64,000 nt of DNA. It comes from CFX2 sp014338005. Lineage in GTDB: Bacteria > Chloroflexota > Anaerolineae > Aggregatilineales > Phototrophicaceae. The stretch is from the NCBI GenBank assembly GCA_030263555.1, contig SZPE01000006.1, positions 28,795 to 92,794 of the forward strand, read 5' to 3'. Each line of letters opens with the position of its first letter. Within the stretch, counting starts at the first letter, position 1. A program made the position numbers and the translations under genes. Positions 31,075 to 40,034 of the stretch are shown here, one piece after another. The notes under the pieces were generated by a model. The model worked only from the letters and a program-made list of their open reading frames with translations, was not told the DNA's origin and made no database searches.

Positions 31075-34000
31075 ATGACCAGCGTTTACATCAGCTACCA
31101 ATCCACGCCCAGCGCCGACCTGGCGGCCCGCGCTGCGGACAGCCTGCGCGCTCAGGGGCTTGAAGTCCACCAGCGCCCGCCGGAAAGCGGCGAAACCTTC
31201 CCGGCGCACCTGCGCGCGACCATCGAAAGCGCCGATGTGTTCATCTGTCTGGTCGCCGGCACAACATTCGAGTCCGAGTGGGTGCGCCACGAAGTCGAAC
31301 ACGCGCACCGGCTGGACAAACCCATGATCCCGGTTTTTCAGGAAAGTTATACGCCCATCCCGCCGGAAAAAGCGCCCACGCCGCACGTGCGCGCCCTGCT
31401 GGAACGGGACGGGGTGTATATTTTCGACCTGCAAAACACCAACATCGCGCAGGCCATTGAAACGCTGGCGCGCATGGTGGAAAACACCGCCGCCTGGCGG
31501 CAGAAGCCGCTCTCCTCGCAGGTTGTCTCCGGCGTGACGCCGGTTACGGCCAACCTGGACAGCCTGGCCGGGCAAAAACTCGGCCAGTACGAACTGCGGC
31601 ACATGCTTGGCGCGGGCGGCATGGGCGCAGTTTACCGGGCTTACCAGCCCAGCCTGCGCCGCGAAGTAGCCGTTAAAATTCTGCCGCCGGCGCTGGCCGC
31701 CGACGCCGGTTATCTGGAACGGTTTACCCGTGAGGCGCAGACCGCCGCTGCCCTGGAACACGCCCACATCGTACCGGTTTACGATTACGGCGCGTCGGGC
31801 GGCCTCAGCTATGTGGTCATGCGCCTGCTGACCGGCGGCTCGCTAGCGGAGCGCATCAACAACCGGCTGAAGTCCGGTAAGGGGCTGCCGTCGTTATCCG
31901 AGGCAGCCAGTGTGATACGGGCGCTGGCGGGCGCCCTGGATTATGCCCATTCCAAAGGCGTCATCCACCGCGACATCAAAGCCAATAACGTCATGTTCGA
32001 TGACCAGGGCAGCCCGTTTCTGGTGGACTTCGGCATCGCCAAATTAACGACCGCCACCAGCGCCCTGACCGGAACCGGCATGGCGATGGGGACGCCCTCT
32101 TATATGGCCCCGGAACAGTGGCGCGGCGAAAGCGTCACCCCGGCCACCGACCAGTACGCGCTGGGCGTGCTGACCTACACCATGCTCACCGGGCGGCTGC
32201 CTTTCGAGGCCAATACGCCCTACGCCCTGATGAACAAACACCTCAATGAGGAGCCGACGCCGGTGCGCTTCTGGCGAGAAGACCTGCCGGAAACCATCAA
32301 ACCGGTGCTTGACCGGGCGATGGCGAAGGCTGCCGGCGAGCGTTTCCCCTCTACCCGCGACTTCGCGCTGGCTTTCGAGCAGGCAATACACGGCCAGGAA
32401 GGGCTGCCGACCGGCTTTTTCACCACGCCGCTGCCACCTCGTCCCGCGCCCGCGCCAATCGGCGATGCGCCGACCGTGACGCCGGCCTCCGGCGCTGCTG
32501 CCCCGCCGGGTGACGCCCCGACGACCGCGCCGATGCCACCCCGCGCGCGCGGCGATACCACTGCGCCGCCTGTACCCGAACAACTGCGGCGGGTTGGCGG
32601 ACGCAGCCCGCTGGTCTGGGGCGCGGTAGGGGTGATTCTAGTCGTGCTGGCCGCTGCGGCGCTGGCCCTGCTGTCCGGCGGGAACGGCGCGCAGGAAGCC
32701 GCCCGGCAGACCGAAGCCGCCATCACCGGGACGGCGGCGGCGCTGGCCCTGCTGCCGACCGACACACCGACGGATACGCCTACACCGACGTTCACGCCGT
32801 CGCCGACCGATACACCGACCGCGACATTCACCGCCACCCCCACGCCGACGGCGACCGATACCCCCACGCCGACGGATACGCCTACACCAACGTTCACGCC
32901 GTCGCCGACCGACACGCCGACCAGCACACCGACGGCCACCAACACACCGACCGACACGCCCACACGCACGCCGTCGCCCACCTTTACGCCCACCGTTACC
33001 TATACGCCGACCCCGGCCACGCCCGCCGCCCGCATGTTGAGGGGCAGCATCGCCGCGCGGCTTGGCCCCGGCGCGATTTACCCGGCGGTTTTGTCGCTGG
33101 ATGCGGGTGATCTGCTGGACATCCGGGGCATCAGCGAGGACGGCGCGTGGTATCAGGTGCTGCTGCCGGACGGCACGCTGGGCTGGATTGTGGCTTCGAC
33201 TTCGCTGGTGAGCCTTGCGGGAAACCCGGATGTGATTCCGGTCGCCCCCGCGCCGACCGACACGCCTACCAACACGCCGACCAGCACGCCTACACCAACC
33301 GATACGCCAACGAATACGCCGACCGACACACCGACGAATACACCGACCGACACGCCCACCAGCACGCCGACGAATACGCCGACGTGGACGCCTTCGCCGA
33401 CCGACACACCCACCAGCACGCCGACCGATACGCCCGTACCCACCTGGACGCCTGTCCCAACCCATACGCCCACACCGCGCCCGCTCCCTTCGCCGACGCG
33501 CACGCTGCCGCCCCCGCCGCCGACCCGCCCGCCGCTGGTGAGCTGCCCCGGCGCGCTGCCGTCCCAACTGTTCCCCGGCGTTGAGGGTTTCGTCCGGGCG
33601 GAAGACCCGCGCCCGGTGAATGTCCGCAGCGGCCCCGGCGTGAACGGCAGGCGCATTGACCAGATTCAGGTCAACGAACGTTTTCGCGTTCTGGAAGGCC
33701 CGGTCTGCGCGGACGGGCTGGCCTGGTTCAAAATCAGCTACGGCGGCGGGGTGCTGGAAGGCTGGATTGCCGAGGGCGATAAAACCTATTTTGTCGCGCC
33801 CGTCGAAGCCGGCAGGCCGCAGCCGCAGCCCACGCTGCCGCCCGAACGGGTGCTGTCACCGGACTGCCGCGTGATTCTCGAAGACGAATTCGCCGGGGGG
33901 TGCTCGCTTAACGACTGGTTCGTCGGGGCCGGCAGCCGTTCGGTGGCGGAAATGGTCGAGGATGCCTACCAGCTTCGTATCGGCACAGGGGCCGGCGGCA

Positions 34001-34443
34001 GCGAATCCACCACCTGGGGCAGCCTGCGCGGCTTTTTCTTCCGCAGCGCCCGTGTTGAAGCGGTGGTGCGCGCCCAACATTTCACCCCGGATGTTTCGGT
34101 GCGGACGGGCATCTGGCTGCGCTACCAGGACGAAAACGGCTTCCTGGCCTTCATGATTAGCAGCACCGGCCAGTATTATATCGCCCGCTGGTCAGATGGC
34201 CGCTATAACGATCTGGTGCGCTGGTCGCCCAGCCGCGCCGTCCGCCTGGGGGACGGCATCGCCAATACCCTGCGCGTGGACATCCGTGAGGACACGTTCG
34301 ATTTTTACATCAACGGCGAGTACGTCAATACGGTGGTAGACCGCACCTGGCCGGATGGGCGTTTCGTCTTTTTCGGCTCGGCGGCGGCGGACGACACGCC
34401 CATCCGCTTCGACCTGGATTACATGCGTATCTGCCAGAACTGA
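31075..34443 (+). CDS. TIR - Ser/Thr kinase - TM - SH3 - lectin-like fusion protein
   Basis: This is a 1122-residue single protein. Residues 1-140 are a TIR domain (VYISYQS, ADVFICLVAGTTFESEW, and a Glu at about 73 in VRHEVEHAH, where NADase TIRs have their catalytic residue). Residues 168-435 are a Hanks-type kinase: GAGGMGAVY, Lys201 in VAVK, HRDIKANN (298-305), DFGIAK (318-323), and GTPSYMAPEQW. One transmembrane helix is at about 511-530. Outside come two Thr/Pro-rich stalks (about 560-645 and 724-818), each followed by an SH3-type domain, and a C-terminal jelly-roll domain (about 932-1122). TIR and kinase are therefore cytoplasmic and the sensor part external. Confidence 0.88.
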   Translation: MTSVYISYQSTPSADLAARAADSLRAQGLEVHQRPPESGETFPAHLRATIESADVFICLVAGTTFESEWVRHEVEHAHRLDKPMIPVFQESYTPIPPEKAPTPHVRALLERDGVYIFDLQNTNIAQAIETLARMVENTAAWRQKPLSSQVVSGVTPVTANLDSLAGQKLGQYELRHMLGAGGMGAVYRAYQPSLRREVAVKILPPALAADAGYLERFTREAQTAAALEHAHIVPVYDYGASGGLSYVVMRLLTGGSLAERINNRLKSGKGLPSLSEAASVIRALAGALDYAHSKGVIHRDIKANNVMFDDQGSPFLVDFGIAKLTTATSALTGTGMAMGTPSYMAPEQWRGESVTPATDQYALGVLTYTMLTGRLPFEANTPYALMNKHLNEEPTPVRFWREDLPETIKPVLDRAMAKAAGERFPSTRDFALAFEQAIHGQEGLPTGFFTTPLPPRPAPAPIGDAPTVTPASGAAAPPGDAPTTAPMPPRARGDTTAPPVPEQLRRVGGRSPLVWGAVGVILVVLAAAALALLSGGNGAQEAARQTEAAITGTAAALALLPTDTPTDTPTPTFTPSPTDTPTATFTATPTPTATDTPTPTDTPTPTFTPSPTDTPTSTPTATNTPTDTPTRTPSPTFTPTVTYTPTPATPAARMLRGSIAARLGPGAIYPAVLSLDAGDLLDIRGISEDGAWYQVLLPDGTLGWIVASTSLVSLAGNPDVIPVAPAPTDTPTNTPTSTPTPTDTPTNTPTDTPTNTPTDTPTSTPTNTPTWTPSPTDTPTSTPTDTPVPTWTPVPTHTPTPRPLPSPTRTLPPPPPTRPPLVSCPGALPSQLFPGVEGFVRAEDPRPVNVRSGPGVNGRRIDQIQVNERFRVLEGPVCADGLAWFKISYGGGVLEGWIAEGDKTYFVAPVEAGRPQPQPTLPPERVLSPDCRVILEDEFAGGCSLNDWFVGAGSRSVAEMVEDAYQLRIGTGAGGSESTTWGSLRGFFFRSARVEAVVRAQHFTPDVSVRTGIWLRYQDENGFLAFMISSTGQYYIARWSDGRYNDLVRWSPSRAVRLGDGIANTLRVDIREDTFDFYINGEYVNTVVDRTWPDGRFVFFGSAAADDTPIRFDLDYMRICQN
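32757..33019. repeat. first Thr/Pro stalk repeat in the TIR-kinase gene
   Basis: Degenerate 6- to 12-base units of the ACGCCGACC/GATACG type encode PTDTPT and TPSPTD runs. It is coding and in frame throughout. Confidence 0.85.
33246..33480. repeat. second Thr/Pro stalk repeat in the TIR-kinase gene
   Basis: This shows the same kind of degenerate units, encoding TNTPTDTPT runs between the two SH3-type domains. Long near-identical stretches could recombine with the first stalk. Confidence 0.85.
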
Positions 34444-34464
34444 TGGCCGGGTGTTTGGGGTGTC

Positions 34465-34494
34465 TTGACTCCGCTTCGCCGCCTGTGATATAGT
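34465..34494 (+). promoter_or_regulatory. sigma70-type promoter upstream of leuS
   Basis: TTGACT and TATAGT are 18 bases apart, with TG one base before the -10. Transcription would start near 34501 and give leuS a leader of about 230 bases. Confidence 0.65.
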
Positions 34495-34524
34495 GCAAAA
34501 ATCATCTGGAAAGGATTAACCACG

Positions 34525-34587
34525 ATGATTGTTTTCACCATCCAATCGGGTATCGAGGTGGCCCGCTCTTCTCTTGTTCAGCGGTAA
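34525..34587 (+). CDS. possible 20-codon leader peptide before leuS
   Basis: AAAGGA lies nine bases before an ATG that opens 20 codons, starting MIVFTIQSG and ending VQR, in the transcribed leader. It has a single Leu codon, and no terminator hairpin follows, so I cannot argue for leucine attenuation. It may be chance. Confidence 0.25.
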   Translation: MIVFTIQSGIEVARSSLVQR

Positions 34588-34624
34588 TTAGCCGCGCCCC
34601 CCCACTGTTTCGTCTTCTAATCTC

Positions 34625-34633
34625 TGGTACAAT
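34625..34633 (+). promoter_or_regulatory. second candidate promoter of leuS (extended -10)
   Basis: TGGTACAAT lies about 100 bases before the leuS ATG and matches the window's extended -10 pattern. Confidence 0.4.
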
Positions 34634-34731
34634 TTCATTTCTTAACCGCCAAAACGCCAAGAACGCCAGACGGCTGCCCTGGTTATATGCCGGCTGCCAG
34701 CCGCTAACAGCCATAGAGAAGACATAAAACC

Positions 34732-37542
34732 ATGACAACAACCGACAAATATAACCCGCAAGACATCGAGCAAAAATGGCAGCAGCGTTGGGAAGCCGAC
34801 AGGCTGTACCGCGCGGTGGTGGATTGGAGCAAACCCAAACACTACGCGCTGACCATGCTGCCTTACCCCAGCGGCGATCTGCATATCGGCCACTGGTTCG
34901 CCATGACGCCCAGCGACGCCCGCGCCCGCTACAAACGGATGCGCGGTTTTAACGTCCTGTTCCCGATGGGCTTCGACGCTTTTGGCCTGCCTGCCGAAAA
35001 CGCCGCCATCCAGCGCAACATTCACCCTAAAAAATGGACGTATGCCAACATCGAAAACATGCGCCGCCAGCTCCGCAGCATGGGCGCGATGTTCGATTGG
35101 GAGCGCGAGGCCATAAGCTGCGACCCCGGCTACTACAAGTGGACGGAGTGGTTCTTCAAACAGTTCTTCGAGAACGACCTGGCCTATCGCGGCGAGGCGC
35201 TGGTCAACTGGTCGCCGACGCTGCAAACCGTGCTGGCGAACGAGCAGGTGATTGATGGCAAGGACGAACGCACCAACCAGCCGGTCATCCAGAAGATGAT
35301 GACCCAGTGGTTCTTCCGCTACACCCGGTATGCCGAAGAAATGCTGGATTTCAGCCGGATTGACTGGCCGGAGCCGATCAAAACCATGCAGACCAACTGG
35401 ATCGGCAAAAGCGAAGGCGCGCGCGTCGTTTTCCATGTCGCATCCTCAGACCAAGAGGATGAAAAAGGCGACCCGATTGAGGTTTTTACCACCCGCCCGG
35501 ATACACTGTGGGGCGCGACCTTCATGGTGCTGGCCCCCGAACATCCGCTGGTGGAAAAAATCACCACGCCGGAGCAGCGCGCCGCCGTCGAAGCCTATGT
35601 CGAACAGGCCGCCCGCGCCACCGAAATCGAACGCACGGCAGAAAACCGGGAAAAAACCGGCGTGTTTACCGGCGCATATGCCATTAACCCGGTCAATGAT
35701 GAGCGCATCCCGATCTGGACTGCCGATTACGTGATGATTAGCTACGGCAGCGGCGCGATCATGGCTGTGCCGGCCCACGACGAGCGCGACTTCGCGTTCG
35801 CCCGCAAGTTCGGCCTCAAGGTGCGCGTGGTCATCCAGCCGGAAGGCATGGCGCTGGACGGCGATACCATGACCGAAGCCTGGCCGCACGAAGGGCTGAT
35901 GGTCAACAGCGGGCCGTTTAACGGCACACCCGCCACCCGCGAAAAAGGCCGCAAAAACCCGGCCATCAGCGCCGTGATAGACTGGCTGGAAGCGCGCGGC
36001 ATCGGCAAGGAAGCCATCAACTACCGCCTGCGCGACTGGCTGATTTCGCGCCAGCGGTACTGGGGCGCGCCGATTCCGATCATTCACCGCCAGGATGGCA
36101 CAATGGAGGCCGTGCCGGACGATCAACTGCCGGTGCTGCTGCCGGATGATGTCGAGTTCCTGCCCACCGGGCAGAGTCCGCTGCTGTTCCACCAGGGTTT
36201 TCTGAACACGGTGGACTCGGAAGGCCGGCCCGCCCGCCGCGAAACCGACACGATGGATACGTTCATGTGTTCGTCCTGGTACTGGTATCGCTACCTGAGT
36301 CCCAACTACACTGCCGGCCCGTTCGACCCGGAAGAAGCCGCCTACTGGCTGCCGGTGGATACCTATACCGGCGGCGCGGAACATGCCACCATGCACCTGC
36401 TGTACGCCCGCTGGTTCGCCAAAGCCATGCGCGACCTGGGCATGTTTGACGAGACGCAGCGTATCATGCGCGCGCATGACCGCGACCCGGAAGTGCTGGC
36501 CTGGGGCGAGCCAATGCTCCAGCTGCGTAACCAGGGGCAGGTGTTGGGCGAGGAACGCGACGGGCATTTCATCCTGGCGACCGGCACGTGGCAGGCCGCC
36601 AAACTGTTCGCCGACCGTGTGGAGGTGATTGATCCCAAAGACGCCCCGGCATCGTTCGACGGCGTGATGGGCGAAATCGTCAAACGCACCGAAAATATCC
36701 TGACGGTTGAAACAAGCGATGGCGACTTCCGCACCGTCGAAGTGCTGCCGGATGCGTTTATCACCATCCCCAATATTGACGGGACATGCCGCGTCGAACA
36801 GCTCAGGCATCATCTGGACATTCAGCGTATGTCCAAGACCAAAGGCAACGTCGTCAACCCGGATGAATGGGTGGCCCGGCACGGCGCAGACACGGTGCGC
36901 GCCTACCTGATGTTCGGTTTCGACTGGCAGAAGGGCGGCCCCTGGGACAGCAAGGGTATTCAGGGCGTGGTGCGCTGGATTAACGACGTGTGGGACATCG
37001 TGACCGGCATCGAACCGCCCGCCGCCGGCGACCCAGAGGCCGAACGCATTTTGGAGCGCCGCGTCCACCAGACTATCAAAAAAGTGACCGACGCGCTGGA
37101 AAACTTCAGCTTTAATACCGGCGTGGCCGGGCTGATGGCGCTGCGGAACGAGCTGAAAGCCGCCGCCCGCGCAGGGAATGTGGGCGCGGATGCCTGGCGC
37201 GAGGCCGTTCGTTCCATGCTGCTGCTGATGGCCCCCTTCACGCCGCACATCGCCGAAGAACTGTGGGCGCGCCAGGGACACCCCTACAGCATCCACAAGC
37301 AGGAGTGGCCGGCCTACGACGCTGATAAAGCCGCCGAAGACCTGGTGACGCTGGTGGTGCAGGTGAACGGCAAAGTGCGCGACCGCCTGCAAGTCCCGGC
37401 GGGCATCACTGCCGAGGAGGCCGAACGCCTGGCGCTGGACAGCGACGGCGTGAAAAAGCTGCTGAACGGCGGCCAGCCCCGCCGCGTGATTTTCGTCCAA
37501 GCGCGCGGCGGCCAGGAGCCGAAAATCAACGTAGTGGTGTAA
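34732..37542 (+). CDS. leuS: leucyl-tRNA synthetase
   Basis: This 936-residue class I synthetase charges tRNA-Leu. The HIGH motif is in MLPYPSGDLHIGHW (about 43-56), and the KMSKS equivalent is RMSKTKGNVVNPDE (about 700). The CP1 editing domain lies between, with TTRPDTLWGATF and YGSGAIMAVPAHDERD, so mischarged tRNA should be corrected. The C-terminal anticodon and tRNA-binding parts are complete (LVVQVNGKVRDRLQVPAGI). Length is somewhat above the bacterial norm of about 860, with an insertion around 515-600 (ARRETDTMDTF before it, VLGEERDGHF within). Confidence 0.97.
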   Translation: MTTTDKYNPQDIEQKWQQRWEADRLYRAVVDWSKPKHYALTMLPYPSGDLHIGHWFAMTPSDARARYKRMRGFNVLFPMGFDAFGLPAENAAIQRNIHPKKWTYANIENMRRQLRSMGAMFDWEREAISCDPGYYKWTEWFFKQFFENDLAYRGEALVNWSPTLQTVLANEQVIDGKDERTNQPVIQKMMTQWFFRYTRYAEEMLDFSRIDWPEPIKTMQTNWIGKSEGARVVFHVASSDQEDEKGDPIEVFTTRPDTLWGATFMVLAPEHPLVEKITTPEQRAAVEAYVEQAARATEIERTAENREKTGVFTGAYAINPVNDERIPIWTADYVMISYGSGAIMAVPAHDERDFAFARKFGLKVRVVIQPEGMALDGDTMTEAWPHEGLMVNSGPFNGTPATREKGRKNPAISAVIDWLEARGIGKEAINYRLRDWLISRQRYWGAPIPIIHRQDGTMEAVPDDQLPVLLPDDVEFLPTGQSPLLFHQGFLNTVDSEGRPARRETDTMDTFMCSSWYWYRYLSPNYTAGPFDPEEAAYWLPVDTYTGGAEHATMHLLYARWFAKAMRDLGMFDETQRIMRAHDRDPEVLAWGEPMLQLRNQGQVLGEERDGHFILATGTWQAAKLFADRVEVIDPKDAPASFDGVMGEIVKRTENILTVETSDGDFRTVEVLPDAFITIPNIDGTCRVEQLRHHLDIQRMSKTKGNVVNPDEWVARHGADTVRAYLMFGFDWQKGGPWDSKGIQGVVRWINDVWDIVTGIEPPAAGDPEAERILERRVHQTIKKVTDALENFSFNTGVAGLMALRNELKAAARAGNVGADAWREAVRSMLLLMAPFTPHIAEELWARQGHPYSIHKQEWPAYDADKAAEDLVTLVVQVNGKVRDRLQVPAGITAEEAERLALDSDGVKKLLNGGQPRRVIFVQARGGQEPKINVVV

Positions 37543-37604
37543 ACGCGGTAAAAACGCAACACAGAGGCTCGGAGACACAGAGAGAAAAGGCTCAACGCAA
37601 AGTA

Positions 37605-37628
37605 GGGGTGGGTTTAGAAACCCGCCCC
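37605..37628. terminator. palindromic hairpin between leuS and SulP
   Basis: GGGGTGGGTTT pairs with AAACCCGCCCC with one G-T pair. No strong T run follows on either strand. It shares its core with the terminator at 17237, so it may be a dispersed palindrome that doubles as a weak terminator for these convergent genes. Confidence 0.5.
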
Positions 37629-37660
37629 CGCCTTTGAATGCCGTTCGGGTCGTTTAACCC

Positions 37661-39379
37661 TTAAGCCGCGCCGGTTCCAGGGGCGGGTTTTAACCGGGCA
37701 TATTCTTCGGTGTGCCGTTTGATATTGGCGCGGTAGTGGTCTGCGGCCATGATGGCCTCATAGGCGCTCCAGAACACCCGGTTTTCCCCCAGATGTTGAA
37801 TCACCCCGGCGCGTTCCAGGTACGAGCGCACCGGGTCGGTCAGCCCGCTGAGGTAAATGCGCCGGCTTTCTTTTTCAAGCCGCTCGATGAGATTTTCGAT
37901 GGCGCTGATGCCCGTTGTATCCAGCAGGGGGACGGTACGCAGGCTTAAAATGATGTCCTGGTTTCCGTTCAGGTTTTCCAGGGCGGCATTGAATGTACTC
38001 GCCGTGCCAAAAAACAACGGCCCCATAATATAAACCACCATGATACGGTTGGCATCATACTGCATTTCATAACCGTCGGCGCGCATCTTTTCGACCGAAA
38101 CCGGCGCGAAGATCACTTTGATGCGGCTGATCTGAAACACGAAGATCATCGCAGAAAGGCCGATCCCTAAAATAATGGCCTGCGTCAGGTCGAGCGCAAC
38201 GGTCGCAATCAGCGTGCTGACAAAAGCGAACATCGCGCTTTTAAAGCGGCGGCGGAAAATCTCGCGGATTTCGCCCCATTCGTTCATGCGCCAGGCCGTT
38301 ACCGCCAGCACCCCCGCCAGCGCCGCCAGCGGCACATGTGCAATCACCGGCGCGAGTACCAGGGCGGCCAGTAACAAAGCGGCGGAATGAACCAGGCTCA
38401 TGACGCGCGTTTTGCCGCCGCTTTTGATGGCGACACTCGTGCGGGCGATGGCAGCGGTTGCCGGGACGCCGCCGAAAAAGGGAATGATGATGTTGCCCAC
38501 CCCCTGGGCGATTAACTCCTGGCCGGAAACCATTTTTGTGCCGGTCATGCGGCCTGCCACCGTGCCGCACAGCAGGCTTTCGATTGACCCCAGCGCCGCA
38601 ATAGACAGGGCCGGCATGATTAAATCGCCGATGTGCTGCCAGGGAATATGCGCCGGCAGCAAACGCTGATCGAGCAGAATCGTCTGCGGGACCGCGCCGA
38701 TAACCGGAATGTCCAGATGCAGCAGCAGCGCGGCGGCAGTCGCCACGATGAGTCCCAGCAGCGACCCCGGAAAACGGGCATTCAGGCGTTTGGGCCAGAA
38801 GACCATCAGCAGGATGACCAGGGCGCTTAAGCCGACGGCGGCGATATTGGGGGTATAGTCGAACCGGAAATAGTGTGTCAGTTTGACCAGCGCGTTTTCA
38901 GCCGCTTCGGTCGTCACCCCCAGCAGGTTATCAAGCTGCCCGATGAAGATGATGACGGCGATGCCGCTGGTGAAGCCGGCGATCACCGCCGAGGGGATAA
39001 AGTTAACAATCTGCCCCAGGTTAAAGACGCCCATCAGCAGAATAAGCCCACCGGCGATGACCCCGGCAGTCCACACGCCCTCGATTCCATAGCGGCTTGC
39101 CAGCACGATCAAAACCGCCGACATCGCGCCCGTCGGGCCGGAAATCTGGTAGCCGGCCCCGCCCAACCCGCCGATGATAAACCCGGCCAGGATGGCCGTC
39201 ACCAGGCCGGCTGCGGCGGTCGCGCCGGAAGCCACACCGAACGCCAGCGCCAGGGGCAGCGCAACGGCAGCGACGGTAATGCCGGCCAGCAGATCGCGCC
39301 GGAAAAGCTGGCCGTTGTACCCCCGGAACTCGTCCCGCCAGATCTGAAACAGATTGGGCAAAGCGCGCAAAACGTGCAT
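37661..39379 (-). CDS. SulP family anion transporter with STAS domain
   Basis: This protein of about 572 residues starts at the ATG at 39379; a longer frame to 39442 would begin inside the U tract of the leader terminator. About ten to twelve membrane helices begin after residue 25, with the SulP signature ALPLALAFGVASGATAAAGL and ISGPTGAMSAV. A cytoplasmic STAS domain closes the protein (about 430-550, with VVYIMGPLFFGTASTFNAAL and VPLLDTTGISAIENL). SulP proteins move sulfate, bicarbonate or other anions. The substrate cannot be read here. It is controlled by a c-di-AMP-type riboswitch. Confidence 0.92.
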   Translation of the reverse strand: MHVLRALPNLFQIWRDEFRGYNGQLFRRDLLAGITVAAVALPLALAFGVASGATAAAGLVTAILAGFIIGGLGGAGYQISGPTGAMSAVLIVLASRYGIEGVWTAGVIAGGLILLMGVFNLGQIVNFIPSAVIAGFTSGIAVIIFIGQLDNLLGVTTEAAENALVKLTHYFRFDYTPNIAAVGLSALVILLMVFWPKRLNARFPGSLLGLIVATAAALLLHLDIPVIGAVPQTILLDQRLLPAHIPWQHIGDLIMPALSIAALGSIESLLCGTVAGRMTGTKMVSGQELIAQGVGNIIIPFFGGVPATAAIARTSVAIKSGGKTRVMSLVHSAALLLAALVLAPVIAHVPLAALAGVLAVTAWRMNEWGEIREIFRRRFKSAMFAFVSTLIATVALDLTQAIILGIGLSAMIFVFQISRIKVIFAPVSVEKMRADGYEMQYDANRIMVVYIMGPLFFGTASTFNAALENLNGNQDIILSLRTVPLLDTTGISAIENLIERLEKESRRIYLSGLTDPVRSYLERAGVIQHLGENRVFWSAYEAIMAADHYRANIKRHTEEYARLKPAPGTGAA

Positions 39380-39440
39380 GGGGTCTTCAAACCTCCACCA
39401 GAAACCGCTTAAACCGATGCCTGATAAGCCGTATTCACAC

Positions 39441-39484
39441 AAAACAAAAGCTCACTTTGCCTGTGCCGGACAGTAAAATGAGCC
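39441..39484 (-). terminator. riboswitch-controlled terminator before SulP
   Basis: GCTCATTTT pairs with AAAGTGAGC (nine pairs, one G-U) around a 16-base loop, then TTTTGTTTTG. It directly follows the aptamer on the minus strand and lies before the SulP start, as expected for transcriptional control. Confidence 0.8.
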
Positions 39485-39604
39485 TTTCGTGATCGGCCTG
39501 CGAGGTAAGCTGACAGGTTCGGGCTGAAAGGATGCCCTGGCCGCGCAAACGGCCTTCACCCCCAAAGTGGTTCCCCCGCGCTCCGGTTATGGAGCTTCGG
39601 CCTG
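39485..39604 (-). ncRNA. c-di-AMP (ydaO/yuaA-type) riboswitch aptamer
   Basis: Read on minus, the sequence has GCGGGGGAACC, then TTTGGGGGTGAAGGCC, a variable stem, CCTTTCAGCCCGAACC, TGTCAGCTTACCTCG and CAGGCCGATCACGAAAGG. These are the conserved blocks of the ydaO class as I remember them, in the right order and spacing. The 5' hairpin GCTCCATAACCGGAGC precedes them. The class normally lowers expression of K+ or osmolyte transporters and wall hydrolases when c-di-AMP is high. A terminator follows directly, so an OFF switch is expected. Confidence 0.85.
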
Positions 39605-39652
39605 TATTCGTCTGTATTGATGAAGATTTATTTATCTGGGCGAACGTTTTTC

Positions 39653-39681
39653 AGTGTAAGGGTGGAATGGGGAAGCGTCAA
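39653..39681 (-). promoter_or_regulatory. promoter of the riboswitch-SulP transcript
   Basis: TTGACG (39676-39681) and TACACT (39653-39658) are 17 bases apart on minus. Transcription would start near 39646, about 40 bases before the aptamer. Confidence 0.7.
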
Positions 39682-40034
39682 GGGGTCAGCTTTTTAAACT
39701 GTTTTGCCCGCAGCGGATGTGCGCCTGTTTGCGGCGGCTTTCGACACGGAACACTGCCCTTTGTGAGCTATTTTGACCCTTTATAATCCGAACAGCGGCA
39801 TTTATACTATTCATCAAATTCTCACCTGAAAGGCGTAAGATAGGTGGGATTGGGTAAAACATCCAGGGTATCAGGATTGCCAATTAAGCTGAGAATGCTA
39901 CAATAGACCTTAATGAAAAATTCTATCGCCCGTGTTTACCTCATACCACCCACTCTCACCGCAGGTAGTTCCTTTAACTCCGGCTGGCGCAGGGGGTATC
40001 GTGCTGGATCGGCAGTGTTTTCCCAAAGAGGCTG
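39682..40034. other. 353-base intergenic region, divergent promoters
   Basis: The gap between the SulP promoter and the GNAT-like gene is AT-richer than its surroundings. It has TATAAT at 39782-39787 and an extended -10 at 39896. No open frame with a ribosome site or RNA structure stands out. Confidence 0.5.
39896..39904 (+). promoter_or_regulatory. candidate extended -10 promoter
   Basis: TGCTACAAT lies about 131 bases before the ATG at 40035, identical to the motifs at 5279 and 21765. Confidence 0.45.

Noticed and set aside
32757..33480. CRISPR-like repeats
   Set aside because: The repeats are degenerate, in frame, and encode Thr/Pro stalks. There are no constant repeats separated by unique spacers.
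34501..34731. T-box leader of leuS
   Set aside because: GAGGTGGCCCGC slightly resembles the T-box core, but only about 58 bases precede it from the predicted start, too few for stem I, and no terminator follows.
35446..37578. 710-codon frame antisense to leuS
   Set aside because: leuS is certain on the plus strand. The antisense frame is low in recognisable motifs and shows shadow composition.
39686..39883. 65-codon minus-strand frame in the riboswitch region
   Set aside because: It sits upstream of the riboswitch promoter in an AT-rich gap and has no ribosome site.
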